A stretch of 29,559 nt of DNA, taken from NCBI GenBank assembly GCA_035626475.1, contig DASPNP010000070.1, positions 1-29,559 of the forward strand, in the 5' to 3' direction. Below the pieces are notes generated by a model. It was not told where the DNA came from and did no database searches. It was given only the letters and a program-made list of their open reading frames with translations. Within the stretch, counting starts at the first letter, position 1. Each line of letters opens with the position of its first letter. The DNA is from DASPKT01 sp035626475 (lineage in GTDB: Bacteria > Pseudomonadota > Alphaproteobacteria > Azospirillales > Azospirillaceae). This document shows positions 7,205 through 14,293 of the stretch, piece after piece. The translations under genes were made by a program, and so were the position numbers.

Positions 7205-8059
7205 ATGCCCGACGCTCCCGCCGTGTCCGTCCCCACCGAGTACCAGCCGCCGCTGCTCGACGCCTCGCCCCGGCGGCGGGTGGGGGCCATGGTGCTGCGG
7301 CACTGGTTCCTGCTGCGCCGCTCCTGGCCGCGCCTGCTGGAACTGGCTTATTGGCCCACCGTCAACATGCTGCTCTGGGGCTTCACCTCGCAGTTCCTGG
7401 CGACCAACAGCAGTTGGGTGGCGCAGGCGGCCGGCGTGCTGATCGCCGGGGTGCTGCTGTGGGACGTCGTCGTGCGCAGCCAGATCGGCGTCTCCATCTC
7501 CTTCCTGGAGGAGCTGTGGAGCCGCAACCTCGGCAACCTCTTCGTCAGTCCGCTACGACCCCGCGAATGGGTGGCGTCGCTGGTGGCGATGGCGGGCATC
7601 CGCATGGTGATCGGCCTGGCGGCGCCGGTGCTGCTGGCGCTGCCCGTGTTCGGCTTCAACCTGGTGAGCGAGATCGGCCTGCCGCTGGTGGCGTTCATCG
7701 CCAACCTGATGCTGGTCGGCGTGTCGGTCGGGCTGATGACCAACGGCGTGTTGCTGCGCTACGGCCTGGGGGCGGAGAGCTTCTCCTGGGGGGCGATCTT
7801 CATCCTGGCGCCCCTGAGCGCCGTCTACTACCCGGTCTCGGCGCTGCCCGGCTGGCTGCAGGCGGTGTCGCTGGCGCTGCCCACCAGCCACGTCTTCGAG
7901 GGGATGCGCTCGGTGCTGTTCCAGGGCGTCATGCGCTGGGACCATCTGGCGGCGGCGGTCGCGCTGAACCTTTTCTATCTGGCCCTGGCCGGCCTATTCT
8001 TCGCCCGCACCTTCCGCAAGGCGCGCGAGACCGGCGCCCTGCTGCAGGCCAGCGAGTGA
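7205..8059 (+). CDS. ABC-2 type exporter, permease
   Basis: This 284-residue integral membrane protein has about six hydrophobic segments (roughly 48-65, 72-92, 120-150, 158-182, 190-215 and 250-270). It contains the ABC-2 permease hallmark LAPLSAVYYPVSALPGW in the C-terminal third. It forms the membrane channel with the ATPase encoded at 6175-6930; a 274-bp gap with a palindromic repeat separates the two. The start at MPDAPAVSVP is chosen over the upstream ATG at 7100, whose extra 35 residues are low-complexity and overlap the flank of the repeat. No strong ribosome site precedes either. Substrate unknown; such pairs export drugs, polysaccharides or lipids. Confidence 0.88.
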   Translation: MPDAPAVSVPTEYQPPLLDASPRRRVGAMVLRHWFLLRRSWPRLLELAYWPTVNMLLWGFTSQFLATNSSWVAQAAGVLIAGVLLWDVVVRSQIGVSISFLEELWSRNLGNLFVSPLRPREWVASLVAMAGIRMVIGLAAPVLLALPVFGFNLVSEIGLPLVAFIANLMLVGVSVGLMTNGVLLRYGLGAESFSWGAIFILAPLSAVYYPVSALPGWLQAVSLALPTSHVFEGMRSVLFQGVMRWDHLAAAVALNLFYLALAGLFFARTFRKARETGALLQASE

Positions 8060-8096
8060 GCGCCTAATCAAGAAAACTGAAGTCAGGGAGAGTCGC

Positions 8097-8516
8097 GTGG
8101 CCGGCAGCCGCAAATACGCCGTGCAGAAGCCCAAGGGCAAGGCCTGGGAGACGCTGGCGCTGGTCGAGGACATCGGCTCCGGCCGGCAGGAGTTCGCGGA
8201 GGCCATCCGCCACCACGGCAAGGGCTATGTCCGGCTGATCCAGGTCGACTTCAAGAGCGAGGAGGCGCTGTCGGACTTCGACTGGCGCCTGATCGAGCTG
8301 CACGACCCCTTCAAGACCGCCGGCGGCCGGCCGAAACCCACCGTCGTCGCCGGGTCGGAGAAGCCGCGCCCGCCGAAGAGGCCCACGCCCGCCGCCAAGG
8401 GAAAGGGTCCCGCCGGCCCCGGCGAGACCGTCCCCGTCCCCTACGGCACCTACACCGCCGCCATCCTGGTCGGCGCGCTGGCCGTGGTGCTCTGGGCGTT
8501 CTTCTACGAGTTCTAG
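8097..8516 (+). CDS. small tail-anchored membrane protein of unknown function
   Basis: This 139-residue protein starts at GTG with a strong AGGGAG ribosome site six bases upstream. I do not recognise it. Residues 1-75 look like a small folded soluble domain (YAVQKPKGKAWETLALVED ... KGYVRLIQVDFKSEE). Residues 75-115 are a proline-, lysine- and glycine-rich linker, and residues 117-139 form a single hydrophobic segment (YTAAILVGALAVVLWAFFYEF) ending the protein, so the domain should face the cytoplasm on a C-terminal anchor. It begins 37 bases after the ABC permease and may belong to that transcript. Its TAG stop and the cobT stop on the other strand share the palindrome CTAG. Confidence 0.8.
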   Translation: MAGSRKYAVQKPKGKAWETLALVEDIGSGRQEFAEAIRHHGKGYVRLIQVDFKSEEALSDFDWRLIELHDPFKTAGGRPKPTVVAGSEKPRPPKRPTPAAKGKGPAGPGETVPVPYGTYTAAILVGALAVVLWAFFYEF

Positions 8517-9556
8517 TGCATCGTCCCCTGCGGCTTGGCGTCGGCGCGGTCGCTGACGCCGGCCTCCTGGAAGGTGGCCATGCCGACATGGCAGGCGAGC
8601 GCGCCCTTGATCACCGGGATCGCCAGCGCGGCGCCCGAGCCCTCGCCCAACCGCATGCCGAACTCAAACAGCGGCTCCTTGCCCAGGGCCTGCAGCAGGC
8701 GGGTATGGCCCGGCTCGGCCGAGCGGTGGGAGACGACGCAATGGTCCAGCGCCCGGGGGTCGGCCTTGAACAGCACGGCGGCCGCGGCGGTGCAGGCGAA
8801 GCCGTCCAGCACCACCGGCACCCGGGCCAGCCGCGCCGCCATGACGGCACCGGTGATGGCGCACAGCTCGAACCCGCCCAGCCGGCGCAGCGCCTCGAAC
8901 GGGTCGGCCGCGGCCTCCGGGTTGGCGGCGATGCCGGCGGCGACCACCTGCGCCTTGCGCGACACGCCGGCCGTATCGAGCCCGGTGCCCGGGCCGGTCC
9001 AGTCCTCAGCATTGCCGCCGAACAGCGCCAGGCAGAGGGCGGCGGCGGATGTCGTGTTGGCGATGCCCATCTCGCCCAGGCACAGCAAATCGATGCCGGT
9101 CTCCACCGCCATCATGCCGTAGGCGATGGCGCGGGCGCATTCCTCCTCGGTCATGGCCGGGCCCAGGGTGAAGTCCTTGGTCGGGCTGTCCAGGTCCAGC
9201 TCGTAGACGCGCAGGTCGGCGTCGGCCTCGCGGCAGAGCTGGTTCACCGCCGCCCCGCCCTCGATGAAGTTGCGCACCATCTGCGCCGTGACCTCCGGCG
9301 GGAAGGCCGAGACGCCGTGGCTGGCGACGCCGTGGTTGCCGGCGAAGACGGCGACGCGCGGATGGCGCAGCACCGGGGGCGTGCGTCCCTGCCAGGTCGC
9401 CATCCATTCCGACAGCTGCTCCAGCCGCCCCAGCGCGCCGCGCGGCTTGGTCAGCAGCTTCTCCCGCTGCACGGCCGCGGTCGCCGCCTCCAAATCGGGG
9501 CCGGGCAGCTCGCGCAGCAGGCGGCGGATCTCGTCGAGGGAGGGCGTGTCGCTCAT
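8513..9556 (-). CDS. cobT: nicotinate-nucleotide-dimethylbenzimidazole phosphoribosyltransferase CobT
   Basis: This 347-residue enzyme makes alpha-ribazole 5'-phosphate from dimethylbenzimidazole and nicotinate mononucleotide, the activated lower ligand of cobalamin. Visible family sequence includes KPRGALGRLEQLSEW near residue 40, VFAGNHGVASHGVSAFPPEV around 70-90, GEMGIANTTSAAALC, and the C-terminal MRLGEGSGAAL, where E305 corresponds to the catalytic glutamate. Length is normal. It is transcribed away from cobS and cobC, with a 108-bp gap between. Pseudomonas denitrificans nomenclature calls this enzyme CobU. No B12-riboswitch box was seen in the gap. Confidence 0.96.
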   Translation of the reverse strand: MSDTPSLDEIRRLLRELPGPDLEAATAAVQREKLLTKPRGALGRLEQLSEWMATWQGRTPPVLRHPRVAVFAGNHGVASHGVSAFPPEVTAQMVRNFIEGGAAVNQLCREADADLRVYELDLDSPTKDFTLGPAMTEEECARAIAYGMMAVETGIDLLCLGEMGIANTTSAAALCLALFGGNAEDWTGPGTGLDTAGVSRKAQVVAAGIAANPEAAADPFEALRRLGGFELCAITGAVMAARLARVPVVLDGFACTAAAAVLFKADPRALDHCVVSHRSAEPGHTRLLQALGKEPLFEFGMRLGEGSGAALAIPVIKGALACHVGMATFQEAGVSDRADAKPQGTMH

Positions 9557-9664
9557 GATGGTCCCGGGGAGTGGGGTGGACTACCCGCAACCGGGGAAGC
9601 GGTCCCTTGTCGCGGGGCGGAGGCGGCGCTGGCGGCGCCGGGCGCATTCCCGTATACCGGAACC

Positions 9665-10486
9665 ATGACCGACGCAACCGGGCCGCGGCGTTCCTCCCCC
9701 CTGGCGGAGTTCGCGGCCGCCGTCATCTTCCTGACCCGCATCCCCATTCCCTGGAACAAGGAGTGGCCGGCGGACCTCGATTCCCGCGCGCTGGCCTGGT
9801 TCCCCATCGTCGGCTGCCTGATCGGCGCGGCCGGCGGCGCACTCTACTGGGCCCTGGCGCAGGTGGGGCTGCCGGCGCTGCCGGCGGCGCTGGTCACGGT
9901 GGGCGCGCTGATCTGGTTGACCGGCGCGCTGCACGAGGACGGCCTGGCAGACGTAGCCGACGGCTTCGGCGGCGGTCGCGACCGGGCGGCGAAGCTCGAG
10001 ATCATGAAGGACAGCCGGGTCGGCACCTACGGGGCGGCGGCGCTGCTGCTGTCGGTGCTGGCGCGCGTCATGGCGCTGGCGGCCATCGGCGCCCCGCGCG
10101 AGGCGGCCCTGGCCCTGATCGGCGCGCACGCCTATTCCCGGGGCCTGCTGCCGGCGGTCAAGCTGCTGCTGCCCTCGGCCCGCCCCGGCGGCACCGCCGA
10201 CCGCACCGGCAAGCCGAACAGCGCCCGCGCGCTCTCCGCCTTCATCGTCGGCCTCAGCCTGGCGGCGACCGCCATCGGCGAGATGAACCTCGGCTCCGGC
10301 ATGGCCGGCGCCTCCATCCTGGCGATCTCCGGCTGCGGCGTGGCGCTGCTGGCGCACATCGCCCGGCGGCAGGTGGGCGGCGTCACCGGCGACGTGCTGG
10401 GCGCCGGGCAGCAGGTGGCCGAAGCGCTGTTCCTGCTGGCCGCCCTCGCGGCGCTGCGCAACGCCGGCATCGTTCCGACCCCGTGA
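9665..10486 (+). CDS. cobS: adenosylcobinamide-GDP ribazoletransferase CobS
   Basis: This 273-residue inner-membrane enzyme joins adenosylcobinamide-GDP to alpha-ribazole (phosphate), the final nucleotide-loop step of cobalamin synthesis. The family signature LTGALHEDGLADVADGFGGG (85-104) supplies the acidic residues D92, D96 and D99, followed by KLEIMKDSRVGTYGA. Hydrophobic segments recur along the chain (about 45-65, 72-88, 115-135, 200-225, 235-262). The frame remains open far upstream as the shadow of cobT, but family sequence begins at MTDATGPRRSSPLAEF. Its stop overlaps the GTG start of cobC by four bases, so the two are translationally coupled. Confidence 0.95.
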   Translation: MTDATGPRRSSPLAEFAAAVIFLTRIPIPWNKEWPADLDSRALAWFPIVGCLIGAAGGALYWALAQVGLPALPAALVTVGALIWLTGALHEDGLADVADGFGGGRDRAAKLEIMKDSRVGTYGAAALLLSVLARVMALAAIGAPREAALALIGAHAYSRGLLPAVKLLLPSARPGGTADRTGKPNSARALSAFIVGLSLAATAIGEMNLGSGMAGASILAISGCGVALLAHIARRQVGGVTGDVLGAGQQVAEALFLLAALAALRNAGIVPTP

Positions 10487-11073
10487 GGCCGCCGGCCCGC
10501 TGGTGGTGGGTGCGGCACGCGCCCATGCCCGACCCGGCCACGCTCGCCGGCCAACTCGACCTGGACTGCCTCGACCCCGCTCCCGCCGCCATCGACCGGC
10601 TGAAGGCCCGGCTGCCCGCCGGCGCCCGCTGGATCGCCAGCCCGCTGCTGCGCGCCCGCCGCACGGCCGAGGCGCTGGGCGCCGCCGGCCTGACCACCGA
10701 CTCCCGGCTGATGGAGCAGCATTTCGGCGACTGGCAGGGGCGGAGCTTCGCCGCGCTGGAGGCGGCGGGCGACCCGCATCTCGGCCCCTTCTGGAGCGAT
10801 CCCGCCCATGCCGCCCCGCCCGGTGGAGAGAGCTTCGCCGAGCTCTGCGCCCGGGTGGCGGCGGCGGTGGCGGCGCTGTCGGAGGGCGGCGATATCGTGG
10901 CGGTGGCCCACGCCGGCACCATCCGGGCGGCGCTGGCCGACGCGCTGGAACTGCCGCCGGCCCGGGCGCTCGGCTTCGAGGTGGCGCCGCTGTCGCTGAC
11001 CCGGCTGGACCGTTTCGCGACAGAGGAGGGGCCGGTCTGGCGGGTGGGCTGCGTGAACACGGAATCGCCCTGA
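10483..11073 (+). CDS. cobC: histidine phosphatase family protein, probable alpha-ribazole phosphatase CobC
   Basis: This 196-residue member of the histidine phosphatase superfamily would remove the phosphate from alpha-ribazole 5'-phosphate (or adenosylcobalamin phosphate), between the CobT and CobS steps. The catalytic motif is VRHAPMP, with R11 and nucleophile H12 (RHA instead of the commoner RHG). Further family residues are SPLLRARRTAEAL (53-65), the acidic EQHFGDWQG (E79) and the second histidine H143 in VAHAGTIRAAL. The GTG start lies inside the end of cobS (GTGA overlap, 10483-10486), and no other start fits the motif position. The specific substrate is inferred from this coupling; other small phosphatases share the fold. 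Confidence 0.88.
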   Translation: MRPPARWWWVRHAPMPDPATLAGQLDLDCLDPAPAAIDRLKARLPAGARWIASPLLRARRTAEALGAAGLTTDSRLMEQHFGDWQGRSFAALEAAGDPHLGPFWSDPAHAAPPGGESFAELCARVAAAVAALSEGGDIVAVAHAGTIRAALADALELPPARALGFEVAPLSLTRLDRFATEEGPVWRVGCVNTESP

Positions 11074-11088
11074 ATTCGCCCAGCCGCG

Positions 11089-11105
11089 GCACCGGTTGCC
11101 GGTGC
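11089..11105 (+). terminator. hairpin after cobC, possible terminator
   Basis: GCACCGG-TTG-CCGGTGC forms a perfect 7-bp stem with a three-base loop, 15 bases past the cobC stop. No T-run follows (ATCCTCT), so it may slow rather than end transcription, or may protect the mRNA end. Confidence 0.35.
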
Positions 11106-11118
11106 ATCCTCTGCAGGG

Positions 11119-11147
11119 TTGGGCTTGAGGACGGCCTATGGTATGAG
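11119..11147 (+). promoter_or_regulatory. candidate sigma-70 promoter for the SYLF gene
   Basis: TTGGGC (11119-11124), a 17-base spacer and TATGAG (11142-11147) would start transcription near 11154, leaving a leader of about 34 bases before the well-formed ribosome site. Moderate match only. Confidence 0.4.
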
Positions 11148-11187
11148 CGTCCCGGCTACTCCTTTCGGTATCAAGCGGAGGCTTTGG

Positions 11188-11877
11188 ATGGTTGCGCGGC
11201 GGAAGATCCTGGCGGCGGCGCTGCTCGGACTGGTCGGGCTCGCCGGCATGGCGGCACCGGCGCGGGCGCAGAACGTGTCGGAGCCGGAGCTGCTGGTGGA
11301 GCGGGCGCGGGTCACGGCGCTGTCGCTGCTGGGCGATCCCAACTACTCCAACCTCAAGAGCCTGATGAAGCGCGCCCGCGGCGTGCTGATCCTGCCCAAT
11401 GTCATCCAGGCCGGCTTCTTCCTGGGCGGCGGCGGCGGCACCGGCGTGCTGGTGGCCCGCGGCGGCGACGGCGCCTGGAGCGGCCCGGCCTTCTACACCA
11501 TGGCCGAGGCGAGCCTGGGCCTGCAGTTCGGCGGCCAGTCCTCGCAGATGATGCTGGTGATCATGACCGAGCGCGGCCTGAACGCCGTCATCGAGCGCAA
11601 GGTGAAGCTGGGCGCCGACGCCAACGTCGCCATCGGCGAGCTGGGCTCCAGCGTCGGCGCCAGCTACGGCGTGGGCCTCGACGCCGACATGTATGTCTAT
11701 GCCAAGAGCGCCGGCCTGTTCGGCGGCATGGCGATCGAGGGCTCGGTCATCGCCCCGCGCGGCGAGTGGAACGACCGTTTCTACGGCCAGCGGACCAGCC
11801 CCAAGGGCATCCTGCTGGAGCGCACCTTCTACCGCCCGGAGGCCCAGGGCCTCGCCCAGGCGCTCACGGTACAGTGA
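11188..11877 (+). CDS. secreted SYLF-domain lipid-binding protein (Ysc84/DUF500 type)
   Basis: This 229-residue protein has an N-terminal signal peptide (RRKILAAALLGLVGLAGMAA, cleavage probably after APARAQ near residue 28), so it is periplasmic or surface-bound. The mature part resembles the SYLF/Ysc84 fold: KRARGVLILPNVIQAGFFLGG, GGTGVLVARGGDGAWSGPAFYTM, the LGLQFGGQSSQMMLVIMTERG segment and a late DMYVYAKSAGLFGGMAIEGS. Known family members bind phosphoinositides or other lipids; the bacterial role is unclear. The start at 11188 has a textbook GGAGG six bases upstream; the ATG at 11119 falls in the candidate promoter and is rejected. The last codons lie in a 35-bp tandem duplication shared with the end of cbiB. 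Confidence 0.9.
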   Translation: MVARRKILAAALLGLVGLAGMAAPARAQNVSEPELLVERARVTALSLLGDPNYSNLKSLMKRARGVLILPNVIQAGFFLGGGGGTGVLVARGGDGAWSGPAFYTMAEASLGLQFGGQSSQMMLVIMTERGLNAVIERKVKLGADANVAIGELGSSVGASYGVGLDADMYVYAKSAGLFGGMAIEGSVIAPRGEWNDRFYGQRTSPKGILLERTFYRPEAQGLAQALTVQ

Positions 11878-11922
11878 GCGCCAGCACCGCCCGAGCGCTC
11901 ACGGTGCAGTGAGGGCCAGCAC
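11853..11922. repeat. 35-bp tandem duplication spanning two convergent gene ends
   Basis: Copy 1 (11853-11887) and copy 2 (11888-11922) agree at 31 of 35 bases; within that, the 30-base core GCGCTCACGGT...CAGCACCG differs at two. The SYLF stop TGA is in copy 1 (11875-11877), while the cbiB stop is in copy 2 (11899-11901). Each copy contains both potential stops. Confidence 0.9.
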
Positions 11923-12900
11923 CGACGCGGTCCCGCCGGCCAGCAGCAGCACCGTCAGAATGGAAGCGGCGGCGTAGAGCGCCCTGGCACGGCGCAGATC
12001 GCCGGTCAGGGCGCGGGCGCGGCCCTGGCCGATCCAGGGCTCCTTCACCACCCGCTCGCCCTCGCGCCTCGGGCCGCCCAGCGACAGATCGAGCGCGCCG
12101 GCCAGCGCGGCCAGCGGCCAGCCGGTATTGCGCGACGGATGCAGCGCCGCGTCCCGCACCGCGGTCCGCCAGGCCAGGGCCGGCCGGACCTTCGGCACGA
12201 ACAATGCCGCCAGCGCCAACAGCAGGGCGGTGAGCCGGGCCGGCAGCCAGTTCATCAGATCGTCGGCGACCGCGGCGGCGCGGCCGAAACGGGCGTGGCG
12301 CGGGTCGGGATGGCCGACCGTGGCGTCCAGCGCGTCCACCACCGTCCAGGTCAGCAGTCCCGGCAGCCCCAGCAGCGCGTACCAGAAAAGCGGCGCCACC
12401 AGCCGCTGGTTCAGCGCCTTTGCCGTGCCCTCCAGCGCCGCCCGCACCACGCCGTGCTGGTCCAGGCTCCAGAGCTGCCGGCCGGTGAGCGGCGCCACGG
12501 CGGCGCGCCCCGCCTCCACTCCGCCCGACGCCAACGCGGCGCGCACCGTCTCCAGCCGCGCATAGGGCCAGCGCACCGACAGGCAGCGGACCACCAGCAG
12601 CAGCTCGATCAGGAAGCCCAGCTTCATCGAGCGGCCGGCCAGCGCCGCGGCGTAGCCGATGGCGAAGGCGCCGCCCGCCATGGCCAGCAGCACCAGCGTG
12701 CCGCGCGCCTGCCGCACCGCGTCGCTGCGGTCGATGCGGTTCAGCCGCCGGTCGAACCAGGCGGAGGCCCGCGCCGCAGCGCGGCCGGGGGAGAAGACGA
12801 AGCGGTCGAACAGCGGGCTGTCGCCCAGCGCCGCGTCCACGATGAGGGCCAGCAGCACCAGCAGCAGGGCGTCGGTGCCGCCGATCAGCGGGAGCAGCAT
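11899..12900 (-). CDS. cbiB: adenosylcobinamide-phosphate synthase CbiB (CobD)
   Basis: This 333-residue inner-membrane enzyme attaches the aminopropanol (phosphate) arm to adenosylcobyric acid in cobalamin synthesis. It shows the family pattern: hydrophobic N-terminus (LLLVLLALIVDAALGD), a conserved middle RAALASGGVEAGRAAVAPLTGR, EGTAKALNQRLVAPLFWYALLGLPG, DDLMNWLPARLTALLLALAAL and the late HPSRNTGWPLAALAGALDLSLGG. Several membrane helices are apparent. The ATG at 12900 has a GAGGAGG ribosome site that overlaps the stop of the hemY-like gene 13 bases upstream, so it is probably the last gene of the hem operon. Naming differs between Salmonella (CbiB) and Pseudomonas (CobD). Confidence 0.93.
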   Translation of the reverse strand: MLLPLIGGTDALLLVLLALIVDAALGDSPLFDRFVFSPGRAAARASAWFDRRLNRIDRSDAVRQARGTLVLLAMAGGAFAIGYAAALAGRSMKLGFLIELLLVVRCLSVRWPYARLETVRAALASGGVEAGRAAVAPLTGRQLWSLDQHGVVRAALEGTAKALNQRLVAPLFWYALLGLPGLLTWTVVDALDATVGHPDPRHARFGRAAAVADDLMNWLPARLTALLLALAALFVPKVRPALAWRTAVRDAALHPSRNTGWPLAALAGALDLSLGGPRREGERVVKEPWIGQGRARALTGDLRRARALYAAASILTVLLLAGGTASVLALTAP

Positions 12901-12913
12901 GGGCGCCGCCTCC

Positions 12914-14293
12914 TCACCCGCCGGGCCGCGCCTGGGACAGCGTCCGCGCCGCCGGGACGGGCGCCGGAACCGTGGCCGGCAACGGGGCCGGGGCGGGCAG
13001 GGGCGGCAGGCCGGGCGTGCGCCATTCCAGCCGGTCGAAGGCGTGGCAATGGCCGCAGACGGCGCTCCAGGCGGTGGCAGGGCCGCCGCACTCGCTGCAG
13101 ACCCAGGTGTCGTCGGCGGGCGCCCCGGCGATCTTGGCCAGCCACTGGCGCACGCCCGGCCCGTCGCCGTGCTCCGCCTCCTCCAGCTCGGCCAGCAGCA
13201 GGTAGAGCCGCGGCGTCGGCGCCTTGGCGCGCGCCCGTTCCAGCGCCGCCCGCGCCTGGCCCCAGAGCCGGGCATGGATGCAGGCGCGGCCCAGCGCCAT
13301 CTGCGCCTCGGTGCTGTCCGGATCGATCTCGACCAGCGCCTCGAAGCGCTTCACCAGGTCGAGCGGGTGGGTGCCGGCCTCGATCTCGCCCCAGGCGTCG
13401 GCGAGGTCGGGATGGTGGTTGGCGCGCCAGGCCTGCTCCAACGCCTTGCGCGCGGCCTTGACGTTGCCGGCCTTGGCCTTGTGCCGGGCCAGCTCCACGG
13501 CGGCCGGCACGAAGCTCGGCAGCAGGTCGTGCGCCTTCTGCGCCAGCGTCACCGCCTCCTCCAGGCGCCCGGCCTCGCCGGCGGCGCGGGCGCGCTCGGT
13601 CAGCAGGGTGGCGCGGTGGCGGCGGGCAAGCTCCGGGTCCAGCGCCTTCACCGACTGGGCGCGGTCCAGCGCGTCCTCGGCGGCGGCGAAGGCGCCCTGT
13701 CGCGCCTCCAGCTCCATCAGTGTGACGATCGGCCAGCCGGCCTTGGGCTCAAGCCCCCGGGCGCGCTGTGCCAGCTCCAGCCCGCGCTTCAGGTCGCCGC
13801 GCTTCAGCGCCTGGATCAGCAGGCCGCGCAGGCCCAGGAACTCCGTCTCCGGCCGCTGCAGCATCGCCTCGAAATAGCCGGCGGCGGCGGTCTCGTCGCC
13901 GCCCAGCTGGGCCGCCTGGGCCGACAGCAGCAGGGTCAGCGGCGGCTCATCCAGCAGCTCCTCGGCCTTGCGGGCGCAGCGCTCGGCGGTGCGGGCATCG
14001 CCGGCGGCCACGGCCACCATGCCCTGGGTCAGGGCGCGGTAGCCCTTCACCCGCCGTCCCTCGCCCCGGTAGCGGCCCAGGGCGGTGGGGGCGTGCAGCA
14101 GCGCGCGCCAGAAGCGGTAGAGCCAGGCGGCGCTCACCAGCAGGGCCAGCAGCGCCAGGGCGGCCACGCCCAGCGGCGTCTCCACCACATAGCCCTGCCA
14201 TTCCAGCCGCACCGTGCCCGGCCGGTTGGCGATCCAGACGGCGATGGCGACCAGGATGCCGAGCTTCAGGAAATAGAGGACCGCCCGCCTCAT
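12914..14293 (-). CDS. HemY-like inner-membrane tetratricopeptide protein with C-terminal zinc ribbon
   Basis: This 459-residue protein resembles the HemY N-terminal family (not the protoporphyrinogen oxidase of the same name). Two membrane helices lie at about 5-22 and 40-62, followed by TPR-like helices from about 80 to 390 (GDARTAERCARKAEEL, DLKRGLELAQRARGLEPKAG, LEEAVTLAQKAHDLLPSF). The tail has C399-x2-C402 and C413-x2-C416 (WVCSECG ... CGHCHAFDRLEW), a likely zinc ribbon, then a proline/alanine-rich end. Its biochemical role is unsettled; position in the hem operon suggests it scaffolds or supports tetrapyrrole synthesis. ATG overlaps the TGA of the mitofilin gene by four bases (ATGA). 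Confidence 0.88.
   Translation of the reverse strand: MRRAVLYFLKLGILVAIAVWIANRPGTVRLEWQGYVVETPLGVAALALLALLVSAAWLYRFWRALLHAPTALGRYRGEGRRVKGYRALTQGMVAVAAGDARTAERCARKAEELLDEPPLTLLLSAQAAQLGGDETAAAGYFEAMLQRPETEFLGLRGLLIQALKRGDLKRGLELAQRARGLEPKAGWPIVTLMELEARQGAFAAAEDALDRAQSVKALDPELARRHRATLLTERARAAGEAGRLEEAVTLAQKAHDLLPSFVPAAVELARHKAKAGNVKAARKALEQAWRANHHPDLADAWGEIEAGTHPLDLVKRFEALVEIDPDSTEAQMALGRACIHARLWGQARAALERARAKAPTPRLYLLLAELEEAEHGDGPGVRQWLAKIAGAPADDTWVCSECGGPATAWSAVCGHCHAFDRLEWRTPGLPPLPAPAPLPATVPAPVPAARTLSQARPGG

Noticed and set aside
8516..9664. Long plus-strand frame opposite cobT running into cobS
   Set aside because: It is antisense to a fully convincing CobT; CobS sequence begins at 9665.
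9557..9664. Cobalamin riboswitch between cobT and cobS
   Set aside because: The gap is only 108 bp and shows no B12-box-like sequence; the visible hairpins are ordinary GC-rich repeats.
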